Source: Gammaproteobacteria bacterium
GTDB taxonomy: Bacteria; Pseudomonadota; Gammaproteobacteria; Pseudomonadales; Cellvibrionaceae
Length of the DNA stretch: 64,000 nt
Assembly (NCBI GenBank): GCA_021151835.1
Contig: JAGKWO010000021.1
Span: forward strand, 1-64,000
Direction of reading: 5' to 3'
A program made the translations under genes and the position numbers. A model generated the notes under the pieces. The model made no database searches. It was not told the DNA's origin and saw only the letters and a program-made list of their open reading frames with translations. Below are positions 1 to 9,607 of the stretch, one piece after another; position 1 is the first letter of the stretch, and every line of letters begins with the position of its first letter.

Positions 1-58
1 TTTATATGATTATTAATATCCAATAAATTTTATAAAAAATGACAACAGGTACTCACCC

Positions 59-1273
59 ATGACCCAAAAATTATTTATCCATCTTGGCTTTATTGCCGCG
101 CTGTTGTTGGGCGCACATGCCCATGCACAAAAATTTGAACAACTCGCCAAAACACCACAATTAGGTTGGAATAGCTGGAATACATTTGGCTGCGATGTAA
201 ATGAAAAGATGATTCGCGAAATGGCGGATGCAATGGTTTCATCTGGAATGAAAGCCGCGGGTTATGAATATATTAATATCGATGATTGCTGGCATGGTGA
301 GCGCGATAGCAATGGATTTATCCAGGCGGATAAAAAACATTTTCCATCCGGCATGAAAGCACTTGCTGATTATGTGCATTCCAAAGGTTTAAAAATTGGT
401 ATTTATTCTGACGCAGGAAATACGACCTGTGCTGGTCGTCCAGGTAGCCGCGGCCATGAATATCAGGACGCAATTACCTATGCGAATTGGGGAATTGATT
501 ATGTGAAATACGATTGGTGTGATACCAAAGATATCAATCCGGTTTCTGCCTACTCGACCATGCGCGATGCATTGCATAAAGCTGGTCGCCCCATTTTATT
601 CAGCATTTGCGAATGGGGCGATAACAAACCCTGGGATTGGGCCAAAGATGTCGGTCATTCATGGCGTACCACTGGCGATATTTATCCCTGCTGGGATTGC
701 GAACACAACCACGGTTCCTGGTCATCGTGGGGCGTATTGCCAATCCTCGACAAACAAGCAGGCTTGCGTAAATTTGCGGGCCCCGGCCATTGGAATGATA
801 TGGATATGATGGAAGTCGGCAACGGTATGAATGAGGACGAAGATCGTGCACATTTTTCTTTATGGGCGATCATGGCGTCACCATTAATTGCAGGCAATGA
901 TTTGCGTAGCATGAGCGAAGCCACCAAAAAAATCCTCACTAACAAGGATATGCTGGCGATTAACCAGGACAAACTTGGCATTCAGGCCATGAAATGGATT
1001 GATGATGGTGATATCGAAATTTATGTGAAGCCACTGGAGAAGGGCGAATTTGCCTTCCTGTTCCTGAATCGCGACGATGTGGCTCGCGATTACACGCTGG
1101 ATTGGGCGTTCCATTATATGAAGGATGATATCAGCAAGCATGAAATTTTCTTTGATAAGAAAAAATTTACCTGGCGTGATATCTGGCGCGATGGCAAAGG
1201 TTCAACAGGTGAAAAATATACTACAACTATTCCGGCGCACGGCGTTGTCGTGCTGCGTTTGACTCCGCAATAA
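59..1273 (+). CDS. Secreted alpha-galactosidase, GH27
   Basis: Glycoside hydrolase family 27 enzyme expected to release terminal alpha-galactose from galactomannan or galacto-oligosaccharides in the periplasm or outside the cell. A signal peptide covers about residues 1-23 (ending AHAHAQ). The catalytic barrel opens with LGWNSWN. The nucleophile is Asp152 in KYDWCD, and the acid/base is probably Asp207 in WRTTGDI by analogy with human alpha-galactosidase A. The WNDMDM and SPLIAGNDLR motifs are also typical. A short C-terminal beta domain follows. At 404 residues it is a normal single-module length with no carbohydrate-binding module. It appears monocistronic and has its own terminator. The family is clear; the exact substrate is inferred. 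Confidence 0.93.
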   Translation: MTQKLFIHLGFIAALLLGAHAHAQKFEQLAKTPQLGWNSWNTFGCDVNEKMIREMADAMVSSGMKAAGYEYINIDDCWHGERDSNGFIQADKKHFPSGMKALADYVHSKGLKIGIYSDAGNTTCAGRPGSRGHEYQDAITYANWGIDYVKYDWCDTKDINPVSAYSTMRDALHKAGRPILFSICEWGDNKPWDWAKDVGHSWRTTGDIYPCWDCEHNHGSWSSWGVLPILDKQAGLRKFAGPGHWNDMDMMEVGNGMNEDEDRAHFSLWAIMASPLIAGNDLRSMSEATKKILTNKDMLAINQDKLGIQAMKWIDDGDIEIYVKPLEKGEFAFLFLNRDDVARDYTLDWAFHYMKDDISKHEIFFDKKKFTWRDIWRDGKGSTGEKYTTTIPAHGVVVLRLTPQ

Positions 1274-1287
1274 ATTCCGCACGATAT

Positions 1288-1315
1288 AAAAAAGCCAGCT
1301 TATGCTGGCTTTTTT
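1288..1315 (+). terminator. Rho-independent terminator after the alpha-galactosidase
   Basis: AAAAAGCCAGC and its complement GCTGGCTTTTT form a stem with a tiny loop followed by a T run, 15 bases after the stop codon. Confidence 0.9.
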
Positions 1316-1462
1316 ACGTTTCTATTACGCCAATTAAACGCAAATTTTTATTTTTTCATGACTACGTAAAACCTTTGTAAATTGCGCCGGAAGCGGGTAG
1401 CCAAATTAAAACCTTGCGAATAGGGTTAACAGGAGATTCAATTTCATACAGGATGATGCGTC

Positions 1463-1951
1463 ATGAAAGTGATTATATTTATGCTTGCATTTATAGCGTC
1501 GGTAGCTGGTGCAGAGGATAGCCTGGAGGTAAGTCCGTTAGGTTTACAATGGGGCGATACGATTCAAAATGCAAAAATGTTATACCCTGAAGGCGCGCCC
1601 TTTCCAATTTTGATTGATAAGACGTCCTATGTTTCATACGAGTTTTCAGGCAATAGAGCCATCTATTGGTCTGGAATTCCAGTCGATGTGGTTCAGCTAA
1701 TATTTACCACGGACAACAAACTCTACCGAATATACTTCCGCTTTAATTTCTTATATCAGCTAAATGTAAAACAACAAGCTGTGGCGAGTTTTGGTTCTAC
1801 TTACCAGCGCAAAGATGAAAATGGATTGCTGGGGATAAGTTGGGTTTCCTCTCAAGGCGTATTCAAATACTTGTCAATTAATTCTGCTTATCCGTTTGAG
1901 TGGGCATATATCTACGCTGGCAAGTCAGTGGATTCAGAAAATAAAAAATAG
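1463..1951 (+). CDS. Unrecognised secreted protein, 162 aa
   Basis: I do not recognise this family. The N-terminus is a clear signal peptide (residues 1-17, ending SVAGA), so the mature protein of about 145 residues should be periplasmic or secreted. It is rich in aromatic residues and has no cysteine pair or obvious catalytic motif. An AGGATG ribosome-binding sequence lies just before the start. It stands alone between the alpha-galactosidase terminator and a 290-base spacer, and nothing in the context suggests a function. Confidence 0.6.
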   Translation: MKVIIFMLAFIASVAGAEDSLEVSPLGLQWGDTIQNAKMLYPEGAPFPILIDKTSYVSYEFSGNRAIYWSGIPVDVVQLIFTTDNKLYRIYFRFNFLYQLNVKQQAVASFGSTYQRKDENGLLGISWVSSQGVFKYLSINSAYPFEWAYIYAGKSVDSENKK

Positions 1952-2239
1952 CGTCAGGTGCTAAGCGCTTTCCGGTAACACATGCAGTTGCGCCCTGATC
2001 CTTCCAGCACGATAAAGCGCCAGCCAGTGAAATGGATACTCTCCTGTGCAACGGTGATCTCAAGCGAATATCGCGTAGCAGCGGCGCCGGATCCTAACTG
2101 AAAATCGGGTGTAGACTATCGTTTTCCGTTTAAATGGACCTGTGGTTCCCGTTGCAGGCGGTGTTGAATAATAGAATAATCGGGGCCGCTTCATTTATAG
2201 TGCGGTTTTGGTCTACACCTCTTTCAAGGGAGAAATCCG

Positions 2240-3706
2240 GTGCAGCTTTTTGCTTACAACCAAGTTGGCCAACCCGATGAATTATTGGTTTGGGTTGGAG
2301 TTGTGGAGGCCTATCCACCACCCTCAGTAACATTTGAAATCTCAGGTGCAGCGGTAACCGCAGAATTGTTACCACCGGGGTTCGAACCGCTCGGCGATGA
2401 AGTTTGTGATGCACGCGGTAAACCGGTGAATCATCGCGCTTTATTCCGTTTGCAATGGCCGGCAACCAGTGAGCGTTTCCAGATTACGGTGCGTATTGCG
2501 GGCACGACTATTAAAACCACTCTTACCAGCCGTCGCCCACCCGCATCGTTACCAACCAAAGCGATGGCGAGTTTTAACTTGCTACTGTCATCGTGTTATT
2601 ACCAACCCAATGATAAAAGCCGCGCACTTGCCGATCTGATCAGCGCCATTAAACCCGTACCGGATTTTACTTACCTCGCCGGTGACCAGGTTTACCTGGA
2701 TTTACCTTCATTGCAAAACCTGCCTGATAATAAAAAACACCTCGCGCAGGTGCTGGGAAAAAAATATTACACCAACTGGTTTTCCTCTTCGCTGGGGCAA
2801 CCCGGCCTTGCCCGGGTGTTAAGCCATGGCCCCGTATTTTGTGTGCCGGACGATCATGAGTTCTGGAATAATTTTCCGCTGTTCCAGGCGCAGTTGGGCA
2901 ACACCCATCGTGAACAGGATCGCGCCAACTGGCAAGAAATCGCGCAGCGATTGTACGAGCGCTACCAAATGTCGCCAGCGCAAGCCAGCGGATTTTTCCG
3001 GCAGGATATTGAACCGCTCAGCATGCTCTTCCTTGATGGCCGCACCCGGCGCGACGCCAATGGCGAACGGATGTTTAACGAAGCAACCCATGCCGCTATC
3101 GCCACATGGATGCAGGATTTAATTGCACGTAAAAACAATAATCAGCCGGCGGTCGGGTTAATCAGTTCCGGGCAAGCGTTGCTGGTAGAAGAACCCGGGC
3201 GCTGGGCCAGGAAATTTGCTGATATGGAAATGCCTAACTATAAGGATTTTCCGGTATTAACCGGTGCATTGGCTGCATTGTTTGACCATGAGATTCCGGT
3301 GATTTATATCACCGGCGATGTACATTGGGGGCGGATCGTCGAAGGGGCTAATTACAACGGGAAAAAATTATTCTATGAAGTCATCGCGTCGCCTTCGCGA
3401 CTGATTGATACGGCAATCACGGACCAAAAAAATCAATTGAAAAATGCCTTGAATTCCCTTCTTGGTGATGCCAAACCATTTCCCATTCACCCTGATGCGC
3501 CTTGTGACCTGGCGGGAATTAAAATGGGCAATCTTGATCTTGCTACCCTGCACCAACAGCAAGGGGATCATGTGGCGTTATTGCGTTTCCATGCCATTGC
3601 CGGCGGGCTTGAATTCAGTGTGGATTATATTTGCACTGATCCTGATGAAAAAAAACGACGTAAATATTCATCCACGCACGGCCCTTTTAAATTGCTGGGG
3701 CTTTAA
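2240..3706 (+). CDS. PhoD-like metallophosphoesterase
   Basis: Metallophosphatase of the PhoD-like type, expected to hydrolyse phosphate esters at a dinuclear metal centre. Metal-binding signatures run in the usual order: AGDQVYLD near residue 150, PDDHEFWNN near 205, a SSGQ block near 310 and YITGDVHWG near 357. The N-terminal 110 residues form a beta-rich domain. No signal peptide or Tat motif is visible, unlike secreted PhoD, so this copy is probably cytoplasmic. The GTG start at 2240 is chosen because AAGGGAGAA lies six bases upstream. The next gene begins 59 bases downstream on the same strand and may be cotranscribed. The substrate is unknown. Confidence 0.85.
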   Translation: MQLFAYNQVGQPDELLVWVGVVEAYPPPSVTFEISGAAVTAELLPPGFEPLGDEVCDARGKPVNHRALFRLQWPATSERFQITVRIAGTTIKTTLTSRRPPASLPTKAMASFNLLLSSCYYQPNDKSRALADLISAIKPVPDFTYLAGDQVYLDLPSLQNLPDNKKHLAQVLGKKYYTNWFSSSLGQPGLARVLSHGPVFCVPDDHEFWNNFPLFQAQLGNTHREQDRANWQEIAQRLYERYQMSPAQASGFFRQDIEPLSMLFLDGRTRRDANGERMFNEATHAAIATWMQDLIARKNNNQPAVGLISSGQALLVEEPGRWARKFADMEMPNYKDFPVLTGALAALFDHEIPVIYITGDVHWGRIVEGANYNGKKLFYEVIASPSRLIDTAITDQKNQLKNALNSLLGDAKPFPIHPDAPCDLAGIKMGNLDLATLHQQQGDHVALLRFHAIAGGLEFSVDYICTDPDEKKRRKYSSTHGPFKLLGL

Positions 3707-3765
3707 TCGTTGCCGCTTTATTTGCGCTCCACCTTAACTAATTTCAGCTATCTCTTGAGGAAAGG

Positions 3766-4533
3766 ATGATGATCAAACAAACACTCTCGACGTCTTCTGC
3801 GCTGTCGCGGACAAAAAGTGATATAGAAAAACTGGAGCGCGATAAAGCAACCAATGCGCAATGGTTAAAGCGCGCTTACGATAGTTTCGCGCTTGACGAT
3901 GTTAACCTTTGGAGTTTTGTCGTGCTGGCGGGTGGCAAGGACATCGCCTCATTTCGTATTCGCGTTGCCCAATCCCATTTGCGCGGCGATATGTTGCCAT
4001 CATTCTGGTCTGATTGCGCGTTGCTCAAAGTTGTGAAAGGAAATTTTTCAACCGCAAAAATTTATAACCTGCCGCTATTTCAGCCCGCATTTGAATCCTA
4101 CGCACCGGCACGCAATGGATTGGTTGAGCTGTCGGCAAATAAATTGCCCGACTATCCCAACCTGGCATTGCTTGCGATTCCGGTTGAGCAACATAAAATC
4201 CTCAGCTCGCTCAACGAGTACAAAGTCGCGCGCGTCAGTTACGATGCAATTGAAAATATACTTCCCTGGCTCGCCTATGTATGGGGTTCGGGAAATGCGA
4301 CAAATCCGCTGCTCCAGCAAATCGGTTTTCCATCGGCGATGATGTTGAATCAATTATTTAGCGCGAATAATTTTGATCTGGCACCCGGCGTCAATGCCAA
4401 TTTATCAGCGCCGGAAACTTTTTGGAGCGGCGTAAAGCACTGGCAGGATTACTACAGCAAAACCCAGCAAAATGGCCTACTGCCGAAAGCGCGTTACGTA
4501 ATTGACCACATGTACGATATTGATGAGCATTAA
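3766..4533 (+). CDS. Unrecognised cytoplasmic protein, 255 aa
   Basis: No family is recognised. The protein has no signal peptide or membrane helix. It begins with a helical, charged segment (about residues 10-45) and continues as a mixed alpha/beta domain. Two adjacent ATG codons (3766 and 3769) follow a good GAGGAAAGG ribosome-binding sequence. It sits 59 bases after the PhoD-like phosphatase on the same strand and ends at a shared bidirectional terminator, so a two-gene unit with the phosphatase is plausible. Confidence 0.6.
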   Translation: MMIKQTLSTSSALSRTKSDIEKLERDKATNAQWLKRAYDSFALDDVNLWSFVVLAGGKDIASFRIRVAQSHLRGDMLPSFWSDCALLKVVKGNFSTAKIYNLPLFQPAFESYAPARNGLVELSANKLPDYPNLALLAIPVEQHKILSSLNEYKVARVSYDAIENILPWLAYVWGSGNATNPLLQQIGFPSAMMLNQLFSANNFDLAPGVNANLSAPETFWSGVKHWQDYYSKTQQNGLLPKARYVIDHMYDIDEH

Positions 4534-4556
4534 TTGCGCGATGAAAACCAGCGAAC

Positions 4557-4587
4557 AAAAAAGCCAACAAGGTTGCTGGCTTTTTTA
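4557..4587. terminator. Bidirectional terminator between convergent genes
   Basis: AAAAAAGCCA and TGGCTTTTTT flank a short loop with one mismatch in the stem. T runs occur on both strands. It lies between the 255-aa gene (+) and the receiver-domain gene (-), so it can serve both. Confidence 0.8.
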
Positions 4588-4640
4588 TTCAGGAACAGGT
4601 AAATGTTTTCAAGTCACCAACACATCTTAGCTGCGCCGGC

Positions 4641-6071
4641 TTATTCCTCATCCGGCGTTAACGCCAATTCAATCCGATTATTATTTTGTGCAATCGTATT
4701 CCAGTCTCGTGCACTCACGGTAGGGATGCGCTCCGGATAATCATCCGGACCTTCTGCGGCATTAATAACCAGACGCAACGTAGAATTGGGCGCGCGGGTT
4801 AAATTGCTCAGGATTGCATTGGTTTCACGTGTGTATTCATCCATTACGCGCTCCAGCATATAAATTTCGCTGGAAAGCATGCAGTCGCCAAGTGTACCTT
4901 CCGGTTTGGCGAGTTGCGCCATCCCCATGTTATCTACCGATACACAAAAATTGCCGACAAAAATAGTGATAGTGGCTGTACCTTTAAACCCGTTGCTGGC
5001 AATGCGGTGTAACAATTCATGCAAACGTAACACCGGTTTTGGATCGATGGTGTTTTGTTTGAATGTGAGCGCGCCGCTTTGGTTAAAAGTCCAGGCGATA
5101 TCGCCAATAAAATCACTGTCATTTACAGATGCGAGCGGTGGTTGCGGTTGGCCGATGCCTGCATTTTGCATGGCCGGGGAAATTAATTCCGGTTCGCGGT
5201 TAACCTTGGTGGATACATCCTGCAATTGCTTTCCGAGTTGTTCCTGAACCTGTGTGCTTTGGTTGAGTTGCTGGTTTATTTGCACGAGAAAATAGGCAAT
5301 CACCACCAACGCGGCAAGGGCAACCAGAGTGGTGGTAATCGACCAGCCTTTGCTTTCTTTTCTGGAGAGTTGTTCCGCTTCCGGTGCGGGGAGCGCAGCG
5401 GGAGCCGCCGCCGCTTGCTGTTGTTGCAAAATATCATTCAATTCTTCGCGCAAATTTTTGCGTAACCCCTGAAGCTCGCGCACTACGCGCGAGGTGATAA
5501 AGCGGCGGTTATCTTCCAGGGTGTGTTCCATATGGCTCAGGCGCAATTCCAGATTACGCGCTTGTTCCAGTGCGGCGGGGTTGGGCGCGCGGCGTTCAAT
5601 GCGATGGGCGTTAATATCCGTAACCTTGTTGGCCGCGGCAATCAATTCGGCGCTTTCGACCTGATCCGGAGTTTCCTCCCGCTGCTCCGCGCTTTCCGAA
5701 TAAATATGGATCGCATCCATTACTTTGGATAAATCAGTGGCGTTGATGGTGTCTTTGCTCACGACATCCAATGCACCCAGTGCGCGCGCCTGGCTGGTGT
5801 AGACATCGCCGCTTTGGGCGGTGTACATAATCACCGGCACCATCGCTGTTTCCGGGTGGGATTTAATAATTTGCAGCGCGCGGAAACCGTCCATGCCCGA
5901 CATGGTGTGATCCATAAAAATCACATCGGGAACATTATGGGCCAGGTAGCGCAAGGCGGCTTCACCGGAGTCGGCGACGTCTATATCCAGCGGATAGCGG
6001 CGCAACATTTTTTTGAGGCGGTATTGGGCAGTTGTCGAATCGTCAACAATCAGGGCGCGTTTGTTAGCCAT
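4641..6071 (-). CDS. Membrane-anchored response-regulator receiver protein
   Basis: Residues 1-125 are a CheY-like receiver domain with acidic residues Asp10/Asp11 and the phospho-acceptor Asp54 (in FMDHTM). A linker and a coiled-coil-like charged segment follow (about 165-225). One transmembrane helix lies near 243-263. The C-terminal half (about 310-470) resembles an OmpA-like fold at its end (RLVINAAEG, NRIELAL). A receiver followed by a membrane helix and a probable periplasmic domain is unusual, because no DNA-binding or enzymatic output is present. The start has no upstream alternative. The gene lies 152 bases downstream of the phosphatase/kinase fusion on the same strand. The receiver call is firm; the role of the C-terminus is not known. 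Confidence 0.8.
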   Translation of the reverse strand: MANKRALIVDDSTTAQYRLKKMLRRYPLDIDVADSGEAALRYLAHNVPDVIFMDHTMSGMDGFRALQIIKSHPETAMVPVIMYTAQSGDVYTSQARALGALDVVSKDTINATDLSKVMDAIHIYSESAEQREETPDQVESAELIAAANKVTDINAHRIERRAPNPAALEQARNLELRLSHMEHTLEDNRRFITSRVVRELQGLRKNLREELNDILQQQQAAAAPAALPAPEAEQLSRKESKGWSITTTLVALAALVVIAYFLVQINQQLNQSTQVQEQLGKQLQDVSTKVNREPELISPAMQNAGIGQPQPPLASVNDSDFIGDIAWTFNQSGALTFKQNTIDPKPVLRLHELLHRIASNGFKGTATITIFVGNFCVSVDNMGMAQLAKPEGTLGDCMLSSEIYMLERVMDEYTRETNAILSNLTRAPNSTLRLVINAAEGPDDYPERIPTVSARDWNTIAQNNNRIELALTPDEE

Positions 6072-6223
6072 GGTCGGGTCCCGCAGTCGGTTGGTGGCAA
6101 CTATTTTTTTGATGGTGATGTTATTCGTTTGGTGATGATTGTTATTTGCTCAAAAGGATACCAAAGAATTGGCCGCCAGTGGGCAACCAAAATCACAACC
6201 CGGCCGGGGTTTATTCGATTTTT

Positions 6224-7942
6224 TTAACCGCGTGAGAAAAATGCGATAGCGGCCGCAATCCAGCCGGTGAGGGCGAGGAGCTTCCAGAGTTTATCCGGAT
6301 GGGTTTCGATTAATGGTTGCGCACGCGGGCTGAGCCAGTTGGGATTGGGGCGTTTTAAATCCTGTTGCCATTCGCTCAGGGCTTCGTAGCGATGGGCAGG
6401 GTTGATACTCAAGGCTTTTTCCAGCGCTTTATCCAGCCAGTAAGGCACCAGCGGGTTGTATTTCATTGCGGAGATGTACGTGAGCTTCTGGAAACTTTTT
6501 AAATCCATGGCTTTGCTATAAGCGCTGCCGTAAGGCAATTTGCCGGTAAGCATTTCATAGCACAGCACCGCAAGGGAAAATTGGTCGGAGGCTTCGCTCG
6601 CACTGCCTCCATAGCGATACTCAGGCGCGGAATAGTCGAGCGTACCCAGGATATTATCGCGCGTGAAGGGTGTGCCTGCTTCCTGCACACCGGCTACCCA
6701 GCAAGAACCGAAATCCACAATCATCGGACCTTTGCCACTGATGACGATATTGTCCGGTTTAATATCCTGGTGCAGGGTTTCCTTGCGATGGAAGGCGCGT
6801 ATGCCGCGAATTAACCCTTCCGTGAGTTCCACGGCATCCAGGATCGATAAAATACCGCGCTCTTTTAATAATTGCGTGAGTGTGGGGCCGGGAATATATT
6901 CGGTGAGGTAATACAAACAGGAGCGCGCTTCCGGGGCCGGAATAACCCGTACCACCGCCGGGCTGTGGATGCGCGCCCCGATCCAGGCTTCCATCACAAA
7001 ACGCTCGATAAAAGCGTTATCGTCCAGGTAAAGTTCCGACGGGGTTTTCATTACCAGCAAATTATTTTTTCCATCTTCGACGAGATAAACCTGGCTGCGT
7101 GTTGACTCGTGCATAATTTTTTTAATGCGCAAACCATCAATACTTTGTCCCGGCGATAATACCGGCGGAAATGGCAGGCGCGATAAGACGTGTACCGCAT
7201 CGTCTTGCCCTGCCGTCCCCAGGTTTTCCACGCGCACTACCTGGATACTTAAATTGTCCTCGCTGTTGTTTTGCAATGCGAGCGGCAACGCGTTATTAAC
7301 CAGTTCTTCCAGGTTGTTGCGATGTTCAAGGATAAAATTTTTAAATTCCTGGGTGGGAATTGCTTCGTGGATACCATCGCTGGTCAAAATAAAAATATCG
7401 CCACGCTGTAATTCCAGGCTGTGCATATCCACTTCCAGATAAGGGTCCGCGCCCATCGCACGGCTTAAATGAGTCGTGTGTTTGTCGATGCGCCGGGTGT
7501 GGTCGCGGGTAAGTAATTCGAGGGTGTTATCGCGCAGGCGATACACGCGGGTATCGCCCACATGGAAAATAAATCCGCTGTCGCCTTTTAAGATCAGTGC
7601 AGAAAAAGTCGTGAGATAACCTTCGCCATAAATAGAATTCTGGCTGCGGCCCCATAAGCTGGCATTTAAACTCTGGATTACACGCATGGCTGATTGTTGC
7701 GTGCGCCAGGTATCGGGAGTCGCGTAGTAATCGCTAAGGAATCCGGCAATTGCTGTTTGGCTGGCTTCACGCGCTGCTTTGCTGCTGCTTACTCCATCGG
7801 CAATAGCAACGGCGATTCCTTTTATCGTCAGCAAATTCCCTTCAGGTATACGCGCGCCCACCGTGTCCTGGTTTTCCGGCTTGCGGCCAGCGTCGCTTTT
7901 TTGCGCGAAGGAAATATGTAAAGCGGATTGCAGGTGATCCAT
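6224..7942 (-). CDS. PP2C phosphatase / Ser-Thr kinase fusion protein
   Basis: One polypeptide carries opposing activities. Residues about 10-240 are a PP2C-type phosphatase (PENQD, VAIADGVSSS, LTSDGIHE). Residues about 275-530 are a eukaryotic-like protein kinase with catalytic HQDIKPDN, metal-binding VDFGS and SAPEYR. The HRD motif is HQD here, keeping the catalytic Asp. A single C-terminal transmembrane helix (about 553-570) anchors it, leaving both enzymes cytoplasmic. Bifunctional proteins of this kind are often found beside nitrate-assimilation genes in gammaproteobacteria, and here narK is directly upstream on the same strand, with a REP-like palindrome pair between them. Target proteins are unknown; the adjacent receiver protein is a candidate only by position. 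Confidence 0.9.
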   Translation of the reverse strand: MDHLQSALHISFAQKSDAGRKPENQDTVGARIPEGNLLTIKGIAVAIADGVSSSKAAREASQTAIAGFLSDYYATPDTWRTQQSAMRVIQSLNASLWGRSQNSIYGEGYLTTFSALILKGDSGFIFHVGDTRVYRLRDNTLELLTRDHTRRIDKHTTHLSRAMGADPYLEVDMHSLELQRGDIFILTSDGIHEAIPTQEFKNFILEHRNNLEELVNNALPLALQNNSEDNLSIQVVRVENLGTAGQDDAVHVLSRLPFPPVLSPGQSIDGLRIKKIMHESTRSQVYLVEDGKNNLLVMKTPSELYLDDNAFIERFVMEAWIGARIHSPAVVRVIPAPEARSCLYYLTEYIPGPTLTQLLKERGILSILDAVELTEGLIRGIRAFHRKETLHQDIKPDNIVISGKGPMIVDFGSCWVAGVQEAGTPFTRDNILGTLDYSAPEYRYGGSASEASDQFSLAVLCYEMLTGKLPYGSAYSKAMDLKSFQKLTYISAMKYNPLVPYWLDKALEKALSINPAHRYEALSEWQQDLKRPNPNWLSPRAQPLIETHPDKLWKLLALTGWIAAAIAFFSRG

Positions 7943-7974
7943 ATTTTCAATCTTAACAATAAAAATTTTGTGGT

Positions 7975-8106
7975 GTAGGGGCGCAATTTATTGCGCCCTG
8001 TTTTATTGTGCCCTGGAAAGAAATTTCGCCTAATTAATTAACCACTGCGCGCTATCAAAATTGCATCGGGTAAAAAACACAAGGGCGTGATAAATCACGC
8101 CCCTAC
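7975..8106. repeat. Paired inverted REP-like palindromes
   Basis: Two GTAG-headed palindromes point towards each other. The first runs 7975-7999 with perfect arms GGGCGCAAT/ATTGCGCCC. The second is on the opposite strand (8081-8106) with arms GGGCGTGAT/ATCACGCCC. Aligned in the same orientation they differ by CA/TG in one arm and the compensating TG/CA in the other, so pairing is conserved. The arrangement resembles a bimodal REP (BIME). It may act as a 3' mRNA stabiliser or attenuator between narK and the kinase gene. Confidence 0.75.
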
Positions 8107-8131
8107 GATACCATTGATAGCGATGGAGTGA

Positions 8132-9607
8132 TTAACTCACTTCAATACGCTGTAGTGAGCCATCCTCATTCACTTCCACCGTATGACCTTTTGGTTCTTT
8201 CAGGAATTGTACAAACACCAGGCCAATGGCGGCAGCACCAGCCAACATAAAGAAAAAACTCCTGGTATCGATAAACGTATTCATCGTCAGGAAAAACAGC
8301 GCGCCGGTGTTTCCATAAGCGCCGGCGAGGCCGGCAATCTGGCCGGTCATACGGCGTTTGATCAATGGCACTACGGCAAATACGGCACCGCAACCGGCTT
8401 GCACAAACAGCGAACAGGCAAACACCGCGGCAAATGCCAGGTACAGCGGCCAACTGGCATTAATTTGCGATAGCAGCAAATAACCGGCAGCAACACCGGC
8501 CAGAATCAAGGTCATGCTCACGCGGCGGCCAAATTTATCGCTGACCCAACCACCGCCGGGGCGCGCCACTAAATTCATAAAGGCGAAGGAGCCGCCGAGC
8601 ATCGCGGCCTGGGTTACGCTCAAGCCGGTAAAGGTTGTCATAAAGAATGCGGGCAACACCGAGACAACAGCGATTTCAGAGCCGAACGTTGCGAGGTAAG
8701 CCCAACTTAAAATCGCCACTTGTTTGAATTCATATTTATCGTGTTCCGCCACGCCATTTTTCAACATATCTTTGTTGACCCGATAAATTTGCGAAAACTG
8801 GAAGGCAAATAAACCGAGTAGCACCACATACAATACATAAGTCGTCGCGTGACTTAATAGACCGAGATTGGTGGGCGACATTTTCCAGGCAAGCACGGCA
8901 AGGATTAAGTACATGGGGATATTCATGATCACGTAAAACACAAAATCTTTTTTGCTGCTGACTTCCAGACCACCGGATTTTTTAGGTTTGAAATAAGTAG
9001 ATCCTTTCGGTGTGTTGCGTACGGTTAGATAAAAAGCCACACCGTAAATCATCGCGATAACCGCCGCCGTGCCCATCGCATAACGCCAGCCATCAACGCC
9101 GCCAAAAACATGGATTGCTAAAAAGGGCAAGGTAAAACCTGCCGCCGCCGCACCGAAATTTCCCCAGCCCCCGTAAATGCCTTCCGCCAAACCTACCTGA
9201 CGCGCGGGAAACCATTCACTCACCAGGCGAATACCAATTACAAAACCGGCACCGACGAAACCCAATAAGAAACGAAAGAGCGCGAGTTGTTCATAAGTTT
9301 GTGCGGATGCGAATGCAATTAAAACCAAACCGGAAAAAATTAACAGCGCCGAATAAATTGCACGCGGGCCAAATTTATCCACCAGGCTGCCCACCACAAT
9401 TCGCGCAGGAATAGTCAGTGCGACGTTCAGCGTTAGTAATGCTGCCCACTGCTGTGGCGACATAGTGAAGGATGCGGTAATCAGTGGTTTTAGTGGTGGC
9501 AAGCTAAACCACATCACGAAAGTAAGAAAAAACGCGAACCAGGTGAAGTGCAGGGTCGCAACGGATTTGTTGGAAAAATCCAGCAGGTTTAAACGATGTG
9601 AGCTCAT
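8132..9607 (-). CDS. narK: NarK-type nitrate/nitrite MFS transporter
   Basis: Major-facilitator protein of 491 residues with about 12 membrane helices. Family signatures are the LVDKFGPR loop after helix 2, [13 protein letters not shown], and the glycine-rich [12 protein letters not shown] nitrate signature near residue 150, with a second glycine-rich stretch in the C-terminal half ([13 protein letters not shown]). It should import nitrate or exchange nitrate and nitrite at the inner membrane. The neighbouring PP2C/kinase fusion and the sigma-54-like promoter upstream favour an assimilatory role under nitrogen control. No nitrate or nitrite reductase genes are in this window, so the rest of the pathway must lie elsewhere. 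Confidence 0.92.
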   Translation of the reverse strand: MSSHRLNLLDFSNKSVATLHFTWFAFFLTFVMWFSLPPLKPLITASFTMSPQQWAALLTLNVALTIPARIVVGSLVDKFGPRAIYSALLIFSGLVLIAFASAQTYEQLALFRFLLGFVGAGFVIGIRLVSEWFPARQVGLAEGIYGGWGNFGAAAAGFTLPFLAIHVFGGVDGWRYAMGTAAVIAMIYGVAFYLTVRNTPKGSTYFKPKKSGGLEVSSKKDFVFYVIMNIPMYLILAVLAWKMSPTNLGLLSHATTYVLYVVLLGLFAFQFSQIYRVNKDMLKNGVAEHDKYEFKQVAILSWAYLATFGSEIAVVSVLPAFFMTTFTGLSVTQAAMLGGSFAFMNLVARPGGGWVSDKFGRRVSMTLILAGVAAGYLLLSQINASWPLYLAFAAVFACSLFVQAGCGAVFAVVPLIKRRMTGQIAGLAGAYGNTGALFFLTMNTFIDTRSFFFMLAGAAAIGLVFVQFLKEPKGHTVEVNEDGSLQRIEVS

